From contig JAUCBN010000024.1 of assembly GCA_035048815.1 (NCBI GenBank), positions 69,501 through 133,500 of the forward strand: DNA of 64,000 nt, written 5' to 3'. This document shows positions 11,101 through 22,617 of the stretch, one piece after another; the stretch's first letter is position 1; each line of letters begins with the position of its first letter. Origin of the DNA: Abelmoschus esculentus (Eukaryota; Streptophyta; Magnoliopsida; Malvales; Malvaceae). Below the pieces are notes generated by a model, which worked only from the letters and a program-made list of their open reading frames with translations, did no database searches and was not told where the DNA came from. Made by a program: the position numbers and the translations under genes.

Positions 11101-12013
11101 ATCTTATAATACTAAGACTAATACTAATAAATATATGAATCGTTTTTCTTATAATATCACATGCAAACATGAGGAAGATTCTTTCCAACCTATATGTGAT
11201 GTGTCAATGAAAAGCATCTAATCTCTTTGGCATTTACAAGTGATTAGGAGATACCGAAGATGCTTTCATGGAAAAACACAATCGTACCTATGTATCTGTC
11301 TTCATAGACATACATGTAGAGTTTTAAAACAAAGCATTTTCAATCAAAAAATTCTATTGACGCCAAGTTTAAGAATTTATGTAGTACAAGTGAAGATAAG
11401 GAGGAGAAGCATTCCATATCACTCTCCGAATTTTATTTTCTCTTAGCCTTCGGCACCTTGATTTGTATTGTTTCTTCTAGTTTCTCACACTTGTGTGTGT
11501 TTATGTTAATTTCATCAACCATCAATTATCTCTATTTTATAAGTTATTTTTTTGTTTAATATGTCTTTTTATGAAAATTATTGATCTGTTTTATCTTTCT
11601 TATATGTTTTGGTCTTGTTTTATACATTGCTTTTTAAATTTATTTCTTCTTTCGATATTGATTTTGTTGACAATCGATGGGCATTTAATTATATCAATTT
11701 GTTGGATCCGATGAGATGCTAATAAGGCGACTTATCTCGAATGTACTACTTCATTTGAGAAGTTATTTTCATAGTAGATTTGTTGTTCTTAGAATACAAA
11801 TCAATTTATACATCTTGATACCATTATAAATATAGAGAATCGATCTTATGTACAAACTATAATTCTAAAATTTTATTATAGTAGGGACTGTAATCCGAAG
11901 TATACCCTGAGTTTTGAAGTTTGTATATTTTTTGTGTTTGTTTGGTCAAAACAGCTCCACTTTTGATTCCCTGTCCCTGTCCCTGTAGGCTGTAGCTGTG
12001 TTTGTGATGTGAC
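8106..12013. other. 3.9-kb intergenic region, no supported gene
   Basis: Only short unconvincing frames. A 19-bp direct repeat (GAAGAGTCATACCTTCGAT) occurs at 9076-9094 and 9141-9159. GC rises somewhat at 10080-10400, with no motif. The sequence CCCTGT is repeated three times at about 11968-11986, just before the gypsy element. Confidence 0.4.
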
Positions 12014-12018
12014 GTTTG

Positions 12019-12453
12019 TGTAATAGATAAAGCTCAATAAAACAAGAAAGGGTTTCAGAAATACAGAGGAAAAGATTTCAGAAGAGAAATGGAAAATGTT
12101 CATTCATCCAAGATGAGTATTCTGGTATTTTCTTTCTTCTTTAAAACTGGAAATGGTTTCTCTAACAAACTTTCTTATTTTTGCCAGCCGGTCCAACGGC
12201 CTCCTTGGGAATTATATCCTGTGCTCCGGTCCATCCATAATCCTGTTGTTGTGCTCCACGTGCCTCATTAAACTGATCATGTGACTCAACCTGTGCCTTC
12301 CTGAGAACGGTGTCATTTTCATAATAATCCAAAACGTCGTCGTTCTTCCAAGCCTCCCCCTTTTCATCTGATTTCACCTCATTTTCCCCCAATTTCTTCG
12401 ATTTCAGACATGAAATCCCTAATTGTATAGGATCTTCGATTAGGGCCATGACA
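12019..12453 (-). repeat. 3' LTR
   Basis: A 435-bp direct repeat of 17156-17590. On the minus strand it starts TGTCATGGCC and ends CTATTACA. The last pol reading frame continues through the polypurine tract into it for about 97 codons. Confidence 0.97.
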
Positions 12454-15400
12454 ACTCCTCCCCCCTTAGTTGATTCTTGTCCCCAAGGATCAAACTCAGG
12501 AAACTGAGCCTTCAATACATTGTAGTCTTCCCAGGTAGCATTTTTCACACCCAAATTCGACCATTGTATCAGTAGTTGAGTTACAGCTTTGTTTTGTCTT
12601 TTGACCATCCGTTTGTCTAACACTTGTGCAGGGAATACCTTCATCTGGCCTTCGTTGTCGACGTCAGGAGGATCCATCGAGGTAACCACTCCTTCTTCAA
12701 CCTTCTTTTTAAGCAAACTTACATGAAATACTGGATGAATACGGGCACTGTCTGGTAACTGCAACTTGTAAGCCACTGCTCCGATCTTCTTGATAATTCG
12801 ATAAGGTCCATAATATCGAGCTGTTAATTTCAGGTTTTTGCGAACGGCCACTGAAGACTGCTTGTACGGTTGGAGTTTCAGGTACACTTCTTCTCCCTCT
12901 GTAAATTCTCTTTCAGTTCTTTTTTTATCTGCAAATTGTTTCATTCGATGCTAAGCTCTTTCTAACTGTTCTGCCAACAACTTTTGTATATCTTCTCTGC
13001 TCTTCAATTCTTCCTGAACGCTATTAACAGTAGTATTAATATCCCATGTTAGGATAGAGGGCTTATATCCATAGAGTGCTTCGAATGGAGTAAGCCCTAT
13101 AGTTGTGTGGTAGTTGGTGTTATACCACCACTCAGCTAAGGGTAACCACCTTGCCCATGACTTAGGCTGCAAGAAACACATGCACCTTAAGTACTGTTCA
13201 AGACACTGATTAAGCCGTTCTGTTTGACCATCTGTCTCTGGATGGTAGGCAGTACTGTAGATGGCCTTAGTGCCTGTCTGCTTTAGTAACTCCCTCCAAA
13301 ATACACTAGTAAAAATTTTATCTCTATCAGAGAGGGCCAGTTTAGGTTGACCATGCAGCTTATAAATCTGATCCATAAAAATCTTAGCTATATCTACTAC
13401 TGAGTATGGATGAGATACAGCTAGGAAGTGCCCATATTTAGTGTATTTGTCAATCACTACTAGGACACAGTTAAACTTGCCTGAAACTGGTAGGTCTTCC
13501 ACAAAGTCCATAGTAATGAATTCCCATGCTTGCTTTGGAATAGGTAGAGGTTGTAACAGGCCTGGAGATGCCACATGCTCTCCCTTAGTCCTCTGACATA
13601 CCTCACAGTTCTTAACATGTTTTCTCACCATAGACTTCATCCCTTTCCAATAGAAGTAGGGCTTCATCCTATAATAAGTGGCTTGCATTCCTGAATAACC
13701 ACCTTGTGGTGAGTCATGCATCACTTGTAACAGTTGCAGTCTCAAGTCTCCCCCATCACCAATATAGACTCTGTTTTTAAACCTGAGAATTCCTTTACCA
13801 AATACCCATCCTTCTGCAGCCTCTTTATCAATTGTTATTGTTGTAATCAACTCTTGAGCCTTCTTATCACCCTTGTAACTCTTTTCCACTTCCTACACCC
13901 ATGCTGGTCTTATTTCAGTAGCAGTCAGTTGCAAAAACTCCTGTTCAGCCTCATGTCTTCTTGAAAAAATATCAGCTACCACATTATGCCTCCCTTTTCT
14001 ATACTGTATTACATAATCTAATCCCAACAACTTGGTGAGACCTTTTTTCTGAATGGCAGTGGTGATTTTCTGGTTCAGCAAATGTTTGAGTGGTTCATGG
14101 TCAATTTTGATTACAAACTGCCTACCCTCAAGGTAATGTCTCTATTTCTGTACTGCCATTAAAATGGCCATGTATTCCTTCTCATAAATGGATAGGTCAA
14201 CCTCCCTTGGGCCCAAAGCTTTACTTAGATAAGCAATGGGTCTTCCTTGTTGACTCAAAACAGCTACTATCCCTTTACTGCTAGCATTAGTTTCTAAGTA
14301 AAAAACCTGGTCAAATCTTGGTAGTGCTAGGACTGGTGATTCACACATAGCTCTTCTCAAGGCATTAAAAGCATTGATAGACTCCTTGCTCCAAGAGAAT
14401 CCATCCTTTTTTAACATTTCAGTAAGAGGTTTACTTATCTCTCCATAGCCCCTTATAAACTTCCTGTAGTAACCTGTTAACCCAAGAAATCCCCTCAAGG
14501 ATTTAAGATTTTTGGGTACAAGCCAGTCCTTCATAGCCTCTATTTTGGCAGGGTCAGTAGATACTCCCTTAGAGGATATAATGTGCCCCAAATATTTCAC
14601 TTGTGACTGCCCAAAAAAACATTTTGTTCTTTTGGCAAATAGCTGCTGCTCTTGCAGAATGCTTAGAACCTTCCTTAAATGCTCCACATGTGCATCCATA
14701 TTAGGACTATATACCAATATGTCATCAAAGAAAACCAGTACAAATTTTCTAAGATATGGCCCAAAAACATCATTCATTAATGCTTGGAAAGTAGCTGGTG
14801 CATTAGTAAGTCCAAAAGGCATCACCTTAAACTCAAAATGGCCATGATGAGTCCTAAAAGTTGTCTTAGGGATATCCTCCTTCTTCACTCTTATTTCCCA
14901 TTAGCCTGACCTTAAGTCAATTTTAGAAAAATATTATGCATTCCCCAATTCATCAAGCAAGTCTTCTACAACTGGAATAGGAAATTTATCCTTTTCAGTA
15001 ATCTCATTTAGCTGTCTATAATCCACACACATTCTCCAAGTTCCATCTTTCTTCTTAACTAACAGACAAGGGGCAGCAAAAGGACTTTTGTTGGTTTGAA
15101 TGATAGAAGCTGATAACATATCAGAAACTTGTCTCTCAATTTCTGTCTTTTGAAAATATGGATACCTGTATGGCCTTAAACTCACTGGAATTGCTCCAGG
15201 TTTAAGATTAATAGCATGGTCATGACTTCTCTCAGGAGGCATACCCTTAGGTTCTTCAAAAACTCCTTTATATTGCTCTAACACTGATCTCAAAGCTTCA
15301 GGAACTTGCTGTTCTTCTGTCTCAATACTAAGTAGGTAAAGTTCCCCTTGCAGTTCATTATCCTTCTCCTGTAACTTCTGCAGCTTTTTTTTTTGATATA

Positions 15401-15678
15401 AGTTTCAAAGCCACTTGCTTGCTTCCTCCATGCAGGGTCACTTTCTTTCCCTCTTTCTCAAAACTCACTGTCATCTCTTTGAAGTCCATGGCAATGGGAC
15501 TATATTTCCTCATCCAATCAACACCCAAAACCATATCACTTCCCCCCATTCTGATCACTCTAAAGTCATGATCAAATGACTGTCCTTCCATTTTCCATGT
15601 CAACTGGTTACTTTTAGCTGTGCTGTACAACTTCTGGCCATTTGCTACTGTAATGGCCAAGGGTTGTGTTTGCACCAC
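12162..15678 (-). pseudogene. gypsy pol region: protease C-part, reverse transcriptase, RNase H, integrase, chromodomain
   Basis: Reverse transcriptase motifs are clear: KKKDGTWRMCVDYRQLNEIT, FGLTNAPATFQ and the catalytic FDDILVY. RNase H follows (ALGPREVDLSIYEKEYMA), but its first catalytic Asp appears as Asn (ETNAS). Integrase has the CEVCQ half of its zinc site and the D,D-35-E core region (MDFVEDLP, HPETDGQTERLNQ); the second His of the HHCC site is Tyr (GGYSG). Breaks: a frameshift in an A10 run at about 15395-15404, and stops at 14934, 14901, 14142, 13893 and 12951. Three of these stops fit CAG or TGG turned into TAG. A chromodomain-like tail ends the polyprotein, which reads on into the 3' LTR. 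No active enzyme can be made from this copy. Confidence 0.93.
12454..12468 (-). other. polypurine tract
   Basis: On the minus strand AAGGGGGGAGGAGT directly abuts the 3' LTR, the position of the plus-strand primer for reverse transcription. It is translated as part of the overlapping pol frame (KGGGVV). Confidence 0.92.
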
Positions 15679-15696
15679 CTCTATTCCCTCCTTGGC

Positions 15697-17088
15697 TCAA
15701 CTGGGAGTCACAAAACTGTGGGTACTCCCACTATCTACCAATATATTAATGATTTTGCCCCTGATCAATCCTGGAATTCTCAAGGTGTTGTATCCTATGT
15801 TGCCTGTTAAGGCATTCATAGAAATCTCCAGTGTTCCTTCCCCTTGAGCCTCCAACTCTGTGAGTTCATTGTTTTGTTCATTAGTTTCCTCTTCTTCTTC
15901 CACATCATCTTCTATTTGGTCTTCTTTTTCCATCACATTCAGTTGCTTCATGTTGCATTGATGGCCTGGGGTGAACTTCTCTCCACACCTGAAACATAAA
16001 TTATGAGCTCTTCTATACTCCATTAGTGTCTGCCTGTTGGAGTTTTGCATCTGTGGTTTTTTTACTGCAGAGGTAGTATTTATCATCTTAGAATTGTTGA
16101 TTACAGCTGTTGTTATTCCTCTGGTTTGATATCTTTGCTTCCTATTTTCCACTTCAGTAGCTAACTCATGTAGCTTGGCTTGTCTGAACACAGCTGCTAA
16201 GTTGCTAGGATTATGTACCTTCACCTTATGTTTCAGCTCCTCCTTCAATCTACTTATGAAACTAGATACAAAGTAGCTCTCATCTAAGTTAGAGTTGAGC
16301 TGCAGCATGTATGGTCTGAGTTCCTCAAATTTTTCTTGATATTCTTCAATTGTTCCTTTCTGTTGTAACTTATTAAATTCTTCAATAACATCATTCAGGT
16401 TTTTATCCGCAAACCTATGACAGATATCTGCAACAAACTCATGCCATGTAACTCGATGCTTCTGCATAATATAACCATCAAACTATATTTCTGCTCGACC
16501 AGACAAATACATTGTGGCTACTTCTAGTTTACCATTTTCAGGTACAGAGAAAATAGCAAAATACTTCTCACATCGCCTAATCCACCCCCTAACATTCTCA
16601 CCTTCAAACATGTGCAACTCTATTTTTGGTTTAAGGTTCAATGTACTTCATATACTATTGTTGTTGTTCTTTTCTATTCCACTAGGTTCTTGAAGCATAA
16701 ATGTATTCCCTTTTTCAGTCCATTGTTCCCCACCAGATTTGATTGCATCAGAAAGTAATTTACTACATTGGGGTTTGTCTGCTAACACACCAGGTTCTCC
16801 AAACCTCATAGAATATCTTTCTCGTTCATCAATAACAGTAACTTGTACCTTTTTCTTTCCTTCCTGCTTGCTCTGCTGGTTTGGTGTTTGTTGATGAGTT
16901 CTTTCTGGAGTTGCAGGTTCCACATCCTCCACCTCTTTGGATAGCAGCCCAATAAGCTTCTTCAGATCTGCCTGTGTATCCTCTATCTGTGTCTCCACCT
17001 TGCTCATTCTAACTTCCCAAACTCCCTTATCAACCTTCATTTCTTCCAGTTGCTTCTGGATTGCAATCAGATCCGCACCATCAGCCAT
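15697..17088 (-). pseudogene. gypsy gag and N-terminal protease region
   Basis: It starts at MADGADLIAIQKQLEEM, a heptad-rich N-terminus typical of chromovirus Gag. The capsid-like part contains FEGENVRGWIRRCEKYF, followed by a zinc knuckle CFRCGEKFTPGHQC. The protease active site is VDSGSTHSF near the end. Stops interrupt it at 16648 (TGA, where Arg is expected, so probably from CGA), 16483 (TAG, from the family Trp) and 15697 (TGA). It would form the nucleocapsid of virus-like particles and the processing protease if intact. Confidence 0.92.
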
Positions 17089-17134
17089 TTTTTGCACCTT
17101 CTTTGGTCTACCCAGTGTTGCTGAGGATCAAAAA

Positions 17135-17154
17135 AACCTGGCTCTGGTTACCAA
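17135..17154 (-). other. primer-binding site, initiator-Met tRNA type
   Basis: Just inside the 5' LTR the minus strand reads TGGTAACCAGAGCCAGGTT. It differs slightly from TGGTATCAGAGCCAGGTT, the sequence complementary to the 3' end of plant initiator-Met tRNA. This is the usual primer for plant gypsy elements. Confidence 0.9.
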
Positions 17155-17155
17155 T

Positions 17156-17590
17156 TGTAATAGATAAAGCTCAATAAAACAAGAAAGGGTTTCAGAAATA
17201 CAGAGGAAAAGATTTCAGAAGAGAAATGGAAAATGTTCATTCATCCAAGATGAGTATTCTGGTATTTTCTTTCTTCTTTAAAACTGGAAATGGTTTCTCT
17301 AACAAACTTCCTTATTTTTGCCAGTTGGTCCAACGGTCTTCTTGGGAATTATATCCTGTGCTCCGGTCCATCCATAATCCTGCTGCTGTGCTCCACATGC
17401 CTCATTAAACTGATCATGTGACTCAACCTGTGCCTTCCTGAGAACGGTGTCGTTTTCATAATAATCCAAAACGTCGCCGTTCTTCCAAGCCTCCCCTTTT
17501 TCATCTGATTTCACCTCATTTTCCCCCAATTTCTTCGATTTCAAACATGAAATCCCTAATTGTATAGGATCTTCGATTAGGGCCATGACA
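17156..17590 (-). repeat. 5' LTR
   Basis: A 435-bp direct repeat of 12019-12453, about 97% identical. Differences are C/T or G/A only. It should carry the element's promoter, though I see no unambiguous TATA box. Confidence 0.97.
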
Positions 17591-17595
17591 GTTTG

Positions 17596-20500
17596 CCTAA
17601 GAATGTGTATCTCATTCTTTCTTGTGGGCCTGCACTTGAGATGGGGGAAATCAGTAGCACGTCTCTCCTGGGACTTGATCACCACTTGGGTCATGTTTTC
17701 TTCTCTCAAGTTCAACACATACAAGCAACATCAAGAAAATGTAGGAACAGGCCAGGGGGTTGAATTGGAAACATGTTTTTATTGATTATAAAAATACAAA
17801 CTTATGACGTATCTATCCATTCAAACAAAAAATCCAGCACTTTGACAGATTCAAACATTTTTGGTATACGTATTCTTGTCAGACAAGTTGAAGCCTCGTA
17901 GATATCTTAAAACTCTCTGAGAGAAAGATACCGAAAAGGATAAAGTTTAATAGAAACACAAAAAGTTATAAATACAAATAGATTGTTTTAGTCGACCCTT
18001 GTCCTTTATTTGTTTTATCAATATGAATCCCTTCCCTTACAATCCTAGTTATAAACTTACTGTTGATGTCAGTCTCTTGGTTTTAAACCCAATTTATGTC
18101 TTTGACTGGGTCCTTTTTCCGAATAAACCCCCAAACCAACTGATCATATAAACCACCAGACTGACATATCACATGGAGAGTAGCCCCCAGGCTCCAGGCT
18201 CCAACCCTAAGTCCACTCCAAAACCATTAAAAAATAAAACAGCGTAGTTGTCATACCCTGCCCTGCCTTGTTTTCCTATTCGATAAAATGTGTTATGAAT
18301 ACAAAGTCATTGAAAAAATTCAAAGGGTTTAAATGAATGAGTGAGGTCCAAATCTTGTGTGCTGATTTTTCCAAAGTGAAACCAATAGATCATCTAACAG
18401 TAACAGTATTCTGGAATGATATGCTTTTGGTGCTATGCACTGGGCACTGGGCACTGGGCAATGGCTCATTCCAACACACCTTTCTCACCATCCAATAATG
18501 CTTCTTTACACCACTAGGCAACACGCGGAGGGATTTCATAGGACAGAGGGGGTGCATCGGTTCATGAAACAAATATTAGTATTCTAAGAGCTGAGTGCAC
18601 GCCAGAATCTTTTTCATTTTTATTTGTATGGGTTTTGGGAGCCTAGTGGATTGCTTGCATAAAAAGTTTTTCCCGTAATATATAGTTTATTATATACACA
18701 TTGATGAGACTTTAAACATGATGTTTGCACGTGGCCAGGTTGGATAGACTTTCTTAGTTTTGCTACAAGTCCTCCCTCTTCTGTACTTTTTGTTCAACTA
18801 TCTCACCTTCACCTTGGTAGAGTCATCATAATCCGACTTGCTTTGTCTTGTACTGAAAACGCATCATAGAATTATAAATTATACTAATTATAAGAGTAAA
18901 GTATGACTCAACAACATCAGTAGTCTTGTTTTAAAATGGAAGCAAAAGCCGGCACGCACGGATATGCTTTTTTATTTGTGGATCCTTTGGTTACTGATAC
19001 TAGAGGACCGGAATTAAATACTCAAGAGACTTTTAAACAAAATGACTCAATGGTTGTTAGTTTAGATCAAAATTCTAGCATCCACTTCGAGCGTTTCACG
19101 TGCCGATGTCTTTCCTAGCCCTAGCCCTAGGCTCCTCTAGTTTTCTCACTCTTGAGGTCAAGGGATGTCCGAAGGCTAAATCATGCAGTGAAACACAAAT
19201 GGCAAGCTTTTGAATGCAGAAGTCCCAACGTCTACTTAATCATAAATGCTCACCTGCGTCGCACGAGGAACTCGTCTAGGTGTACAACCGAAAAAACGAC
19301 ACACAAATCGATTCTCGAATCCCGAAACCAACCTTCAGTAAACGGTCCAATCCTTGTTTCCTTTGCTGCCCTGCCGAGTCATGTTTAAAATATTTATAGG
19401 ATACAAGTTCAATACTATATAGGAGTATTATCTTCACTTGGAAACTCAAAATTTTATTTTCCTTGGGCATAAAGCATCCAGTTATCCTTAATTGGTAACT
19501 TGATGCTTAGTATTTTCTATTTTTAATGTCTCCTAACAGCTGTTATCGTCACTCCAACGAACCCAATTGGATGAGAGACGTTAAAAATAATTGTCGGTCA
19601 AAAAGATTTTGTCATGTTGCACGGATCAAAGTCACCCGATTTTAATGAAAGGTAAAGCACATATTCAAGTTTTGAAAGGATTCATTCAATTTGTATCTCA
19701 ATTGATCCCGAAGTGAGCCAAAACATGTCAAATCTAATTAATTGTGCTTAAATTATCAATAACAATAAATTTAAATTTAATTATAAGTTCAAAAACGTAT
19801 AAAATCAATATATATACGAATAGATTTTTTATTAGACAAAGTAAAAAAGATTAAAATATTTAAAAATATAATTTATTTTTTATTAAAATTAGATAGTTTT
19901 TTAATGAATCTTAATGGTTATAAACAATTTAAGTAAGTAGGGCGAATGTTACAAGATAATACTAATAAAAAAAATAAACCATATGTGTGAAATTAATAAA
20001 ATACTAAACCGTCTGGGGTCAAATGGTGCATTAAAGTTTCTCCTTTATATAAGGTCAAAATCTGGTGCTATATACTCTATAGGTATGATTTGAATATCTA
20101 GAGATGTATTTGAACAAATCGCTTGTTTTTAGAAAAGGAAAGTGAGTGTGGGACGACTAAAGCCAGACTCCTTATCCTTAACGGGTTAGAACTTAGAACT
20201 TAGATCCACCAGCAGAGCAGACTCAGAAACAATTACACCATAAAAATAACCAAAAATTTAAATTTGTATAAAATAAAATAGATATTTTTAGTTAGTTCAT
20301 AGATTTTAAATACATTTGTAGGGTTACCCTTATAAAAGTGGTATGGTCAGGTCCCTTACTAGACCAGGAGCCGTTTGGTTAGAATTAGCTCTCCCTTATC
20401 AATGCCCCTTTTGATTAACCCAACAAGCCTACCCTGACCCTCGTTCTTCCTGCTGAGTCATGGGAACAAGTCCAATTTTTTTCTTTGCATCTCCTTGACT

Positions 20501-21963
20501 GCTGCCGCCTGCCGGAGTATTTGACCAAACTCTCTACAACTCTTTTGGTGAAAATCAATCACAAAGGAGAGGATGGAAGGACTCAGTCAATGCACACATG
20601 CCAGAGTAAGGTATGTACACATCAGTTTATTTAAATTTGAATTTGGTATCAAAAACTTGTTCTTTTTATAGGGTTTTATATCAAATATTCATTGATTTGT
20701 AAAATTATAACAACAAACAAGATCGGTAATAATACAAATCAATAAAATTTATAAACGGCTAATAATAAATTAAATAAAATATTGAATTTTAAAAGATAAA
20801 CTTAAATGATACAAATCTAAGCAATGATTCTATCATTAAAAGACATGGAAACATTCAATCAAATTAAACAACCCGACAAATATAAAATATGTAGTCAACA
20901 TTTAATTTTTTTTATATGGATTGGTATATAGTTGATTAATTAAAATTTAGTATTGTATAAAAGACATTTAATTTAATTTATTTTATAACCCTAAGATAGA
21001 ACCCTAAAAAGAATATATCTTTATAATACTTTAAAAAATGTTTGTACTTTTCTTTGAAGTGAGAAATTAAAAAATTTTGCATCCATGTCTATAAAAGACT
21101 TCTTATTCTACAATTACAAGTTGAAATGATTGTTAAGAATCTTGTCACAGTGACAGTTGGATGATCCAATGCCTTTGTATTATTTCAGAGTCTTGTTTCC
21201 TATTTCTATCGTTCCTTTTCCTGCCTCCTGCAGGCTGCAACTATTGAATTTGAGAGAAAGGAAACGTCATTTGAATGAAACAAGACATTCTTAAAAGTAA
21301 CACACGTGATTTTGATTAAGATTAAGATGATGGATGTGATATATTAATGTTACTGTGTGACTTGTGTCCTGTCCAGAAGTACTAAATTAGGGTTGAGAGT
21401 ACTATTTGTCTGAAAACGATTGTACGCAGCGCAGCCGCAGAGAACCACAACTCCACTAACGGAAGCTGGCAGCTGAGATTGACTCCATCCTAAATTTACG
21501 AGGCGTAGGTATAGGAAGAGGAAAAGAATGGAGTTCCACCCTTTGATTTAATTTTAACCTACTAGTAAATAGTAAATAGTAAATAGTACTCCTTTTAATT
21601 ATTCCCTGAGTTTCTTAAATTCAGAATTGCAGAATAAAAATATATTCAACCCCTTCATCCTCCCTAACACAAGCTTATACTTTTTATAAAGCCCATCATC
21701 TGGCTTTGTCTTCCTCAACCAAATCAAATCCAATAGGCAATAGGCAATAGCCAAAGGACAAGGGTAGAAACAGTACCCACCGATGCTTTCTCCAGTCAAA
21801 TTGTGTTTAGTGAGTCACCGATCCAAGCTCTAAACACACAAATCTCCAGTGCCTTACGTTTCAATCCAACTCCTGATTTGTTCTCTCTCTCACACATCAT
21901 CATCTATAATCTATTACTTCAACTCTCCAGAAAACAACCCCCGATAGTGCTTTCCTTCCAGAG
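17596..21963. other. 4.4-kb intergenic region and likely SKIP11-like promoter and 5' UTR exon
   Basis: No supported gene. Short tandem motifs occur: CACTGGG three times at 18439-18460, AGTAAAT three times near 21567-21587, and CAATAGG repeats near 21731-21750. The 200 bases left of 21964 are CT-rich and probably hold the transcription start and first untranslated exon of the F-box gene. Confidence 0.4.
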
Positions 21964-22617
21964 GTAATCGAACTATAGACACGTATTTTTTACTTGGTTT
22001 TTAATGGTTTCACTTATTGATTGTTATCTATTATTACTTTCTGAAATCTGCTGGACCTGAATTTTCCATTGCTTGCTATGTTCCTTTAGCTATTCTGGGA
22101 TTTCTCTGCTTTCTTTCTTCACATATTTACTTTGGGAATCTCTTAGATTAAAACTCAGACCTCAATCTGTTTTGGTTTCATCAATTGTATCTCTGCTTGA
22201 TTCCTTCTTCCACCTTTTTTAGGGATCTGGGTTAGTTATTGCTTGTGTTCAATGACCATGCTGATTTTGCTGGAGTTTTGAAGAATACCACTACTTATAC
22301 TTACTTCCCCATCTAAACATTTGTCTATTTGTAATCAGAAATCTCTATTTCTCCTGCAATTTTCGTTTCCGATGAAGTAAGATAGTGATTTAGTAAAATA
22401 ATATTAAATTTTCGTTTGCTTTGTTGCACCGTTTTCAAATTTAAACTGAAACTGTCCCCTTTTCTTTTCCTCCCAGTTTCCTCAAATAGGTAAATTTGTT
22501 AATCTTCACTGCGTTTATTTCGGGGGAATTAAAACTTCTAGATGTTAAAGTGATTTGGAAAGTCCCATTGTTGTTTTGGGATTTTCCCGTCGGAAGTCCG
22601 GAGGGGGCAAAAAAGTC

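Larger units (their letters stand above)
12019..17590 (-). mobile_element. Ty3/gypsy chromovirus-type LTR retrotransposon, structurally complete, coding regions broken
   Basis: Both 435-bp LTRs run TG...CA and are flanked by the 5-bp target-site duplication GTTTG (12014-12018 and 17591-17595). Read on the minus strand the order is 5' LTR, primer-binding site, gag with zinc knuckle, protease, reverse transcriptase, RNase H, integrase, chromodomain-like tail, polypurine tract, 3' LTR. This order is that of Ty3/gypsy. The 5.6-kb size, short LTRs, initiator-Met-type primer site and chromodomain-like C-terminus (VKRQNKAVTQLLIQW, ATWEDYNVLKAQFPEF) point to a chromovirus, perhaps the Reina group. 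At least eight in-frame stops and one frameshift make it non-autonomous. The LTRs differ at about 12 positions of 435, all transitions as counted by eye, so the insertion is fairly recent but not brand new. Confidence 0.97.

Noticed and set aside
15390..15406. A10 run at the protease/RT junction as a programmed frameshift site
   Set aside because: Ty3 elements can use frameshifting, but the element already has many stops, the site is not at the gag-pol border, and a homopolymer indel is simpler.
18936..19118. Small + strand frame beginning MEAKAGTHGYAF
   Set aside because: Only 60 codons, no homology I recognise, no splice context.
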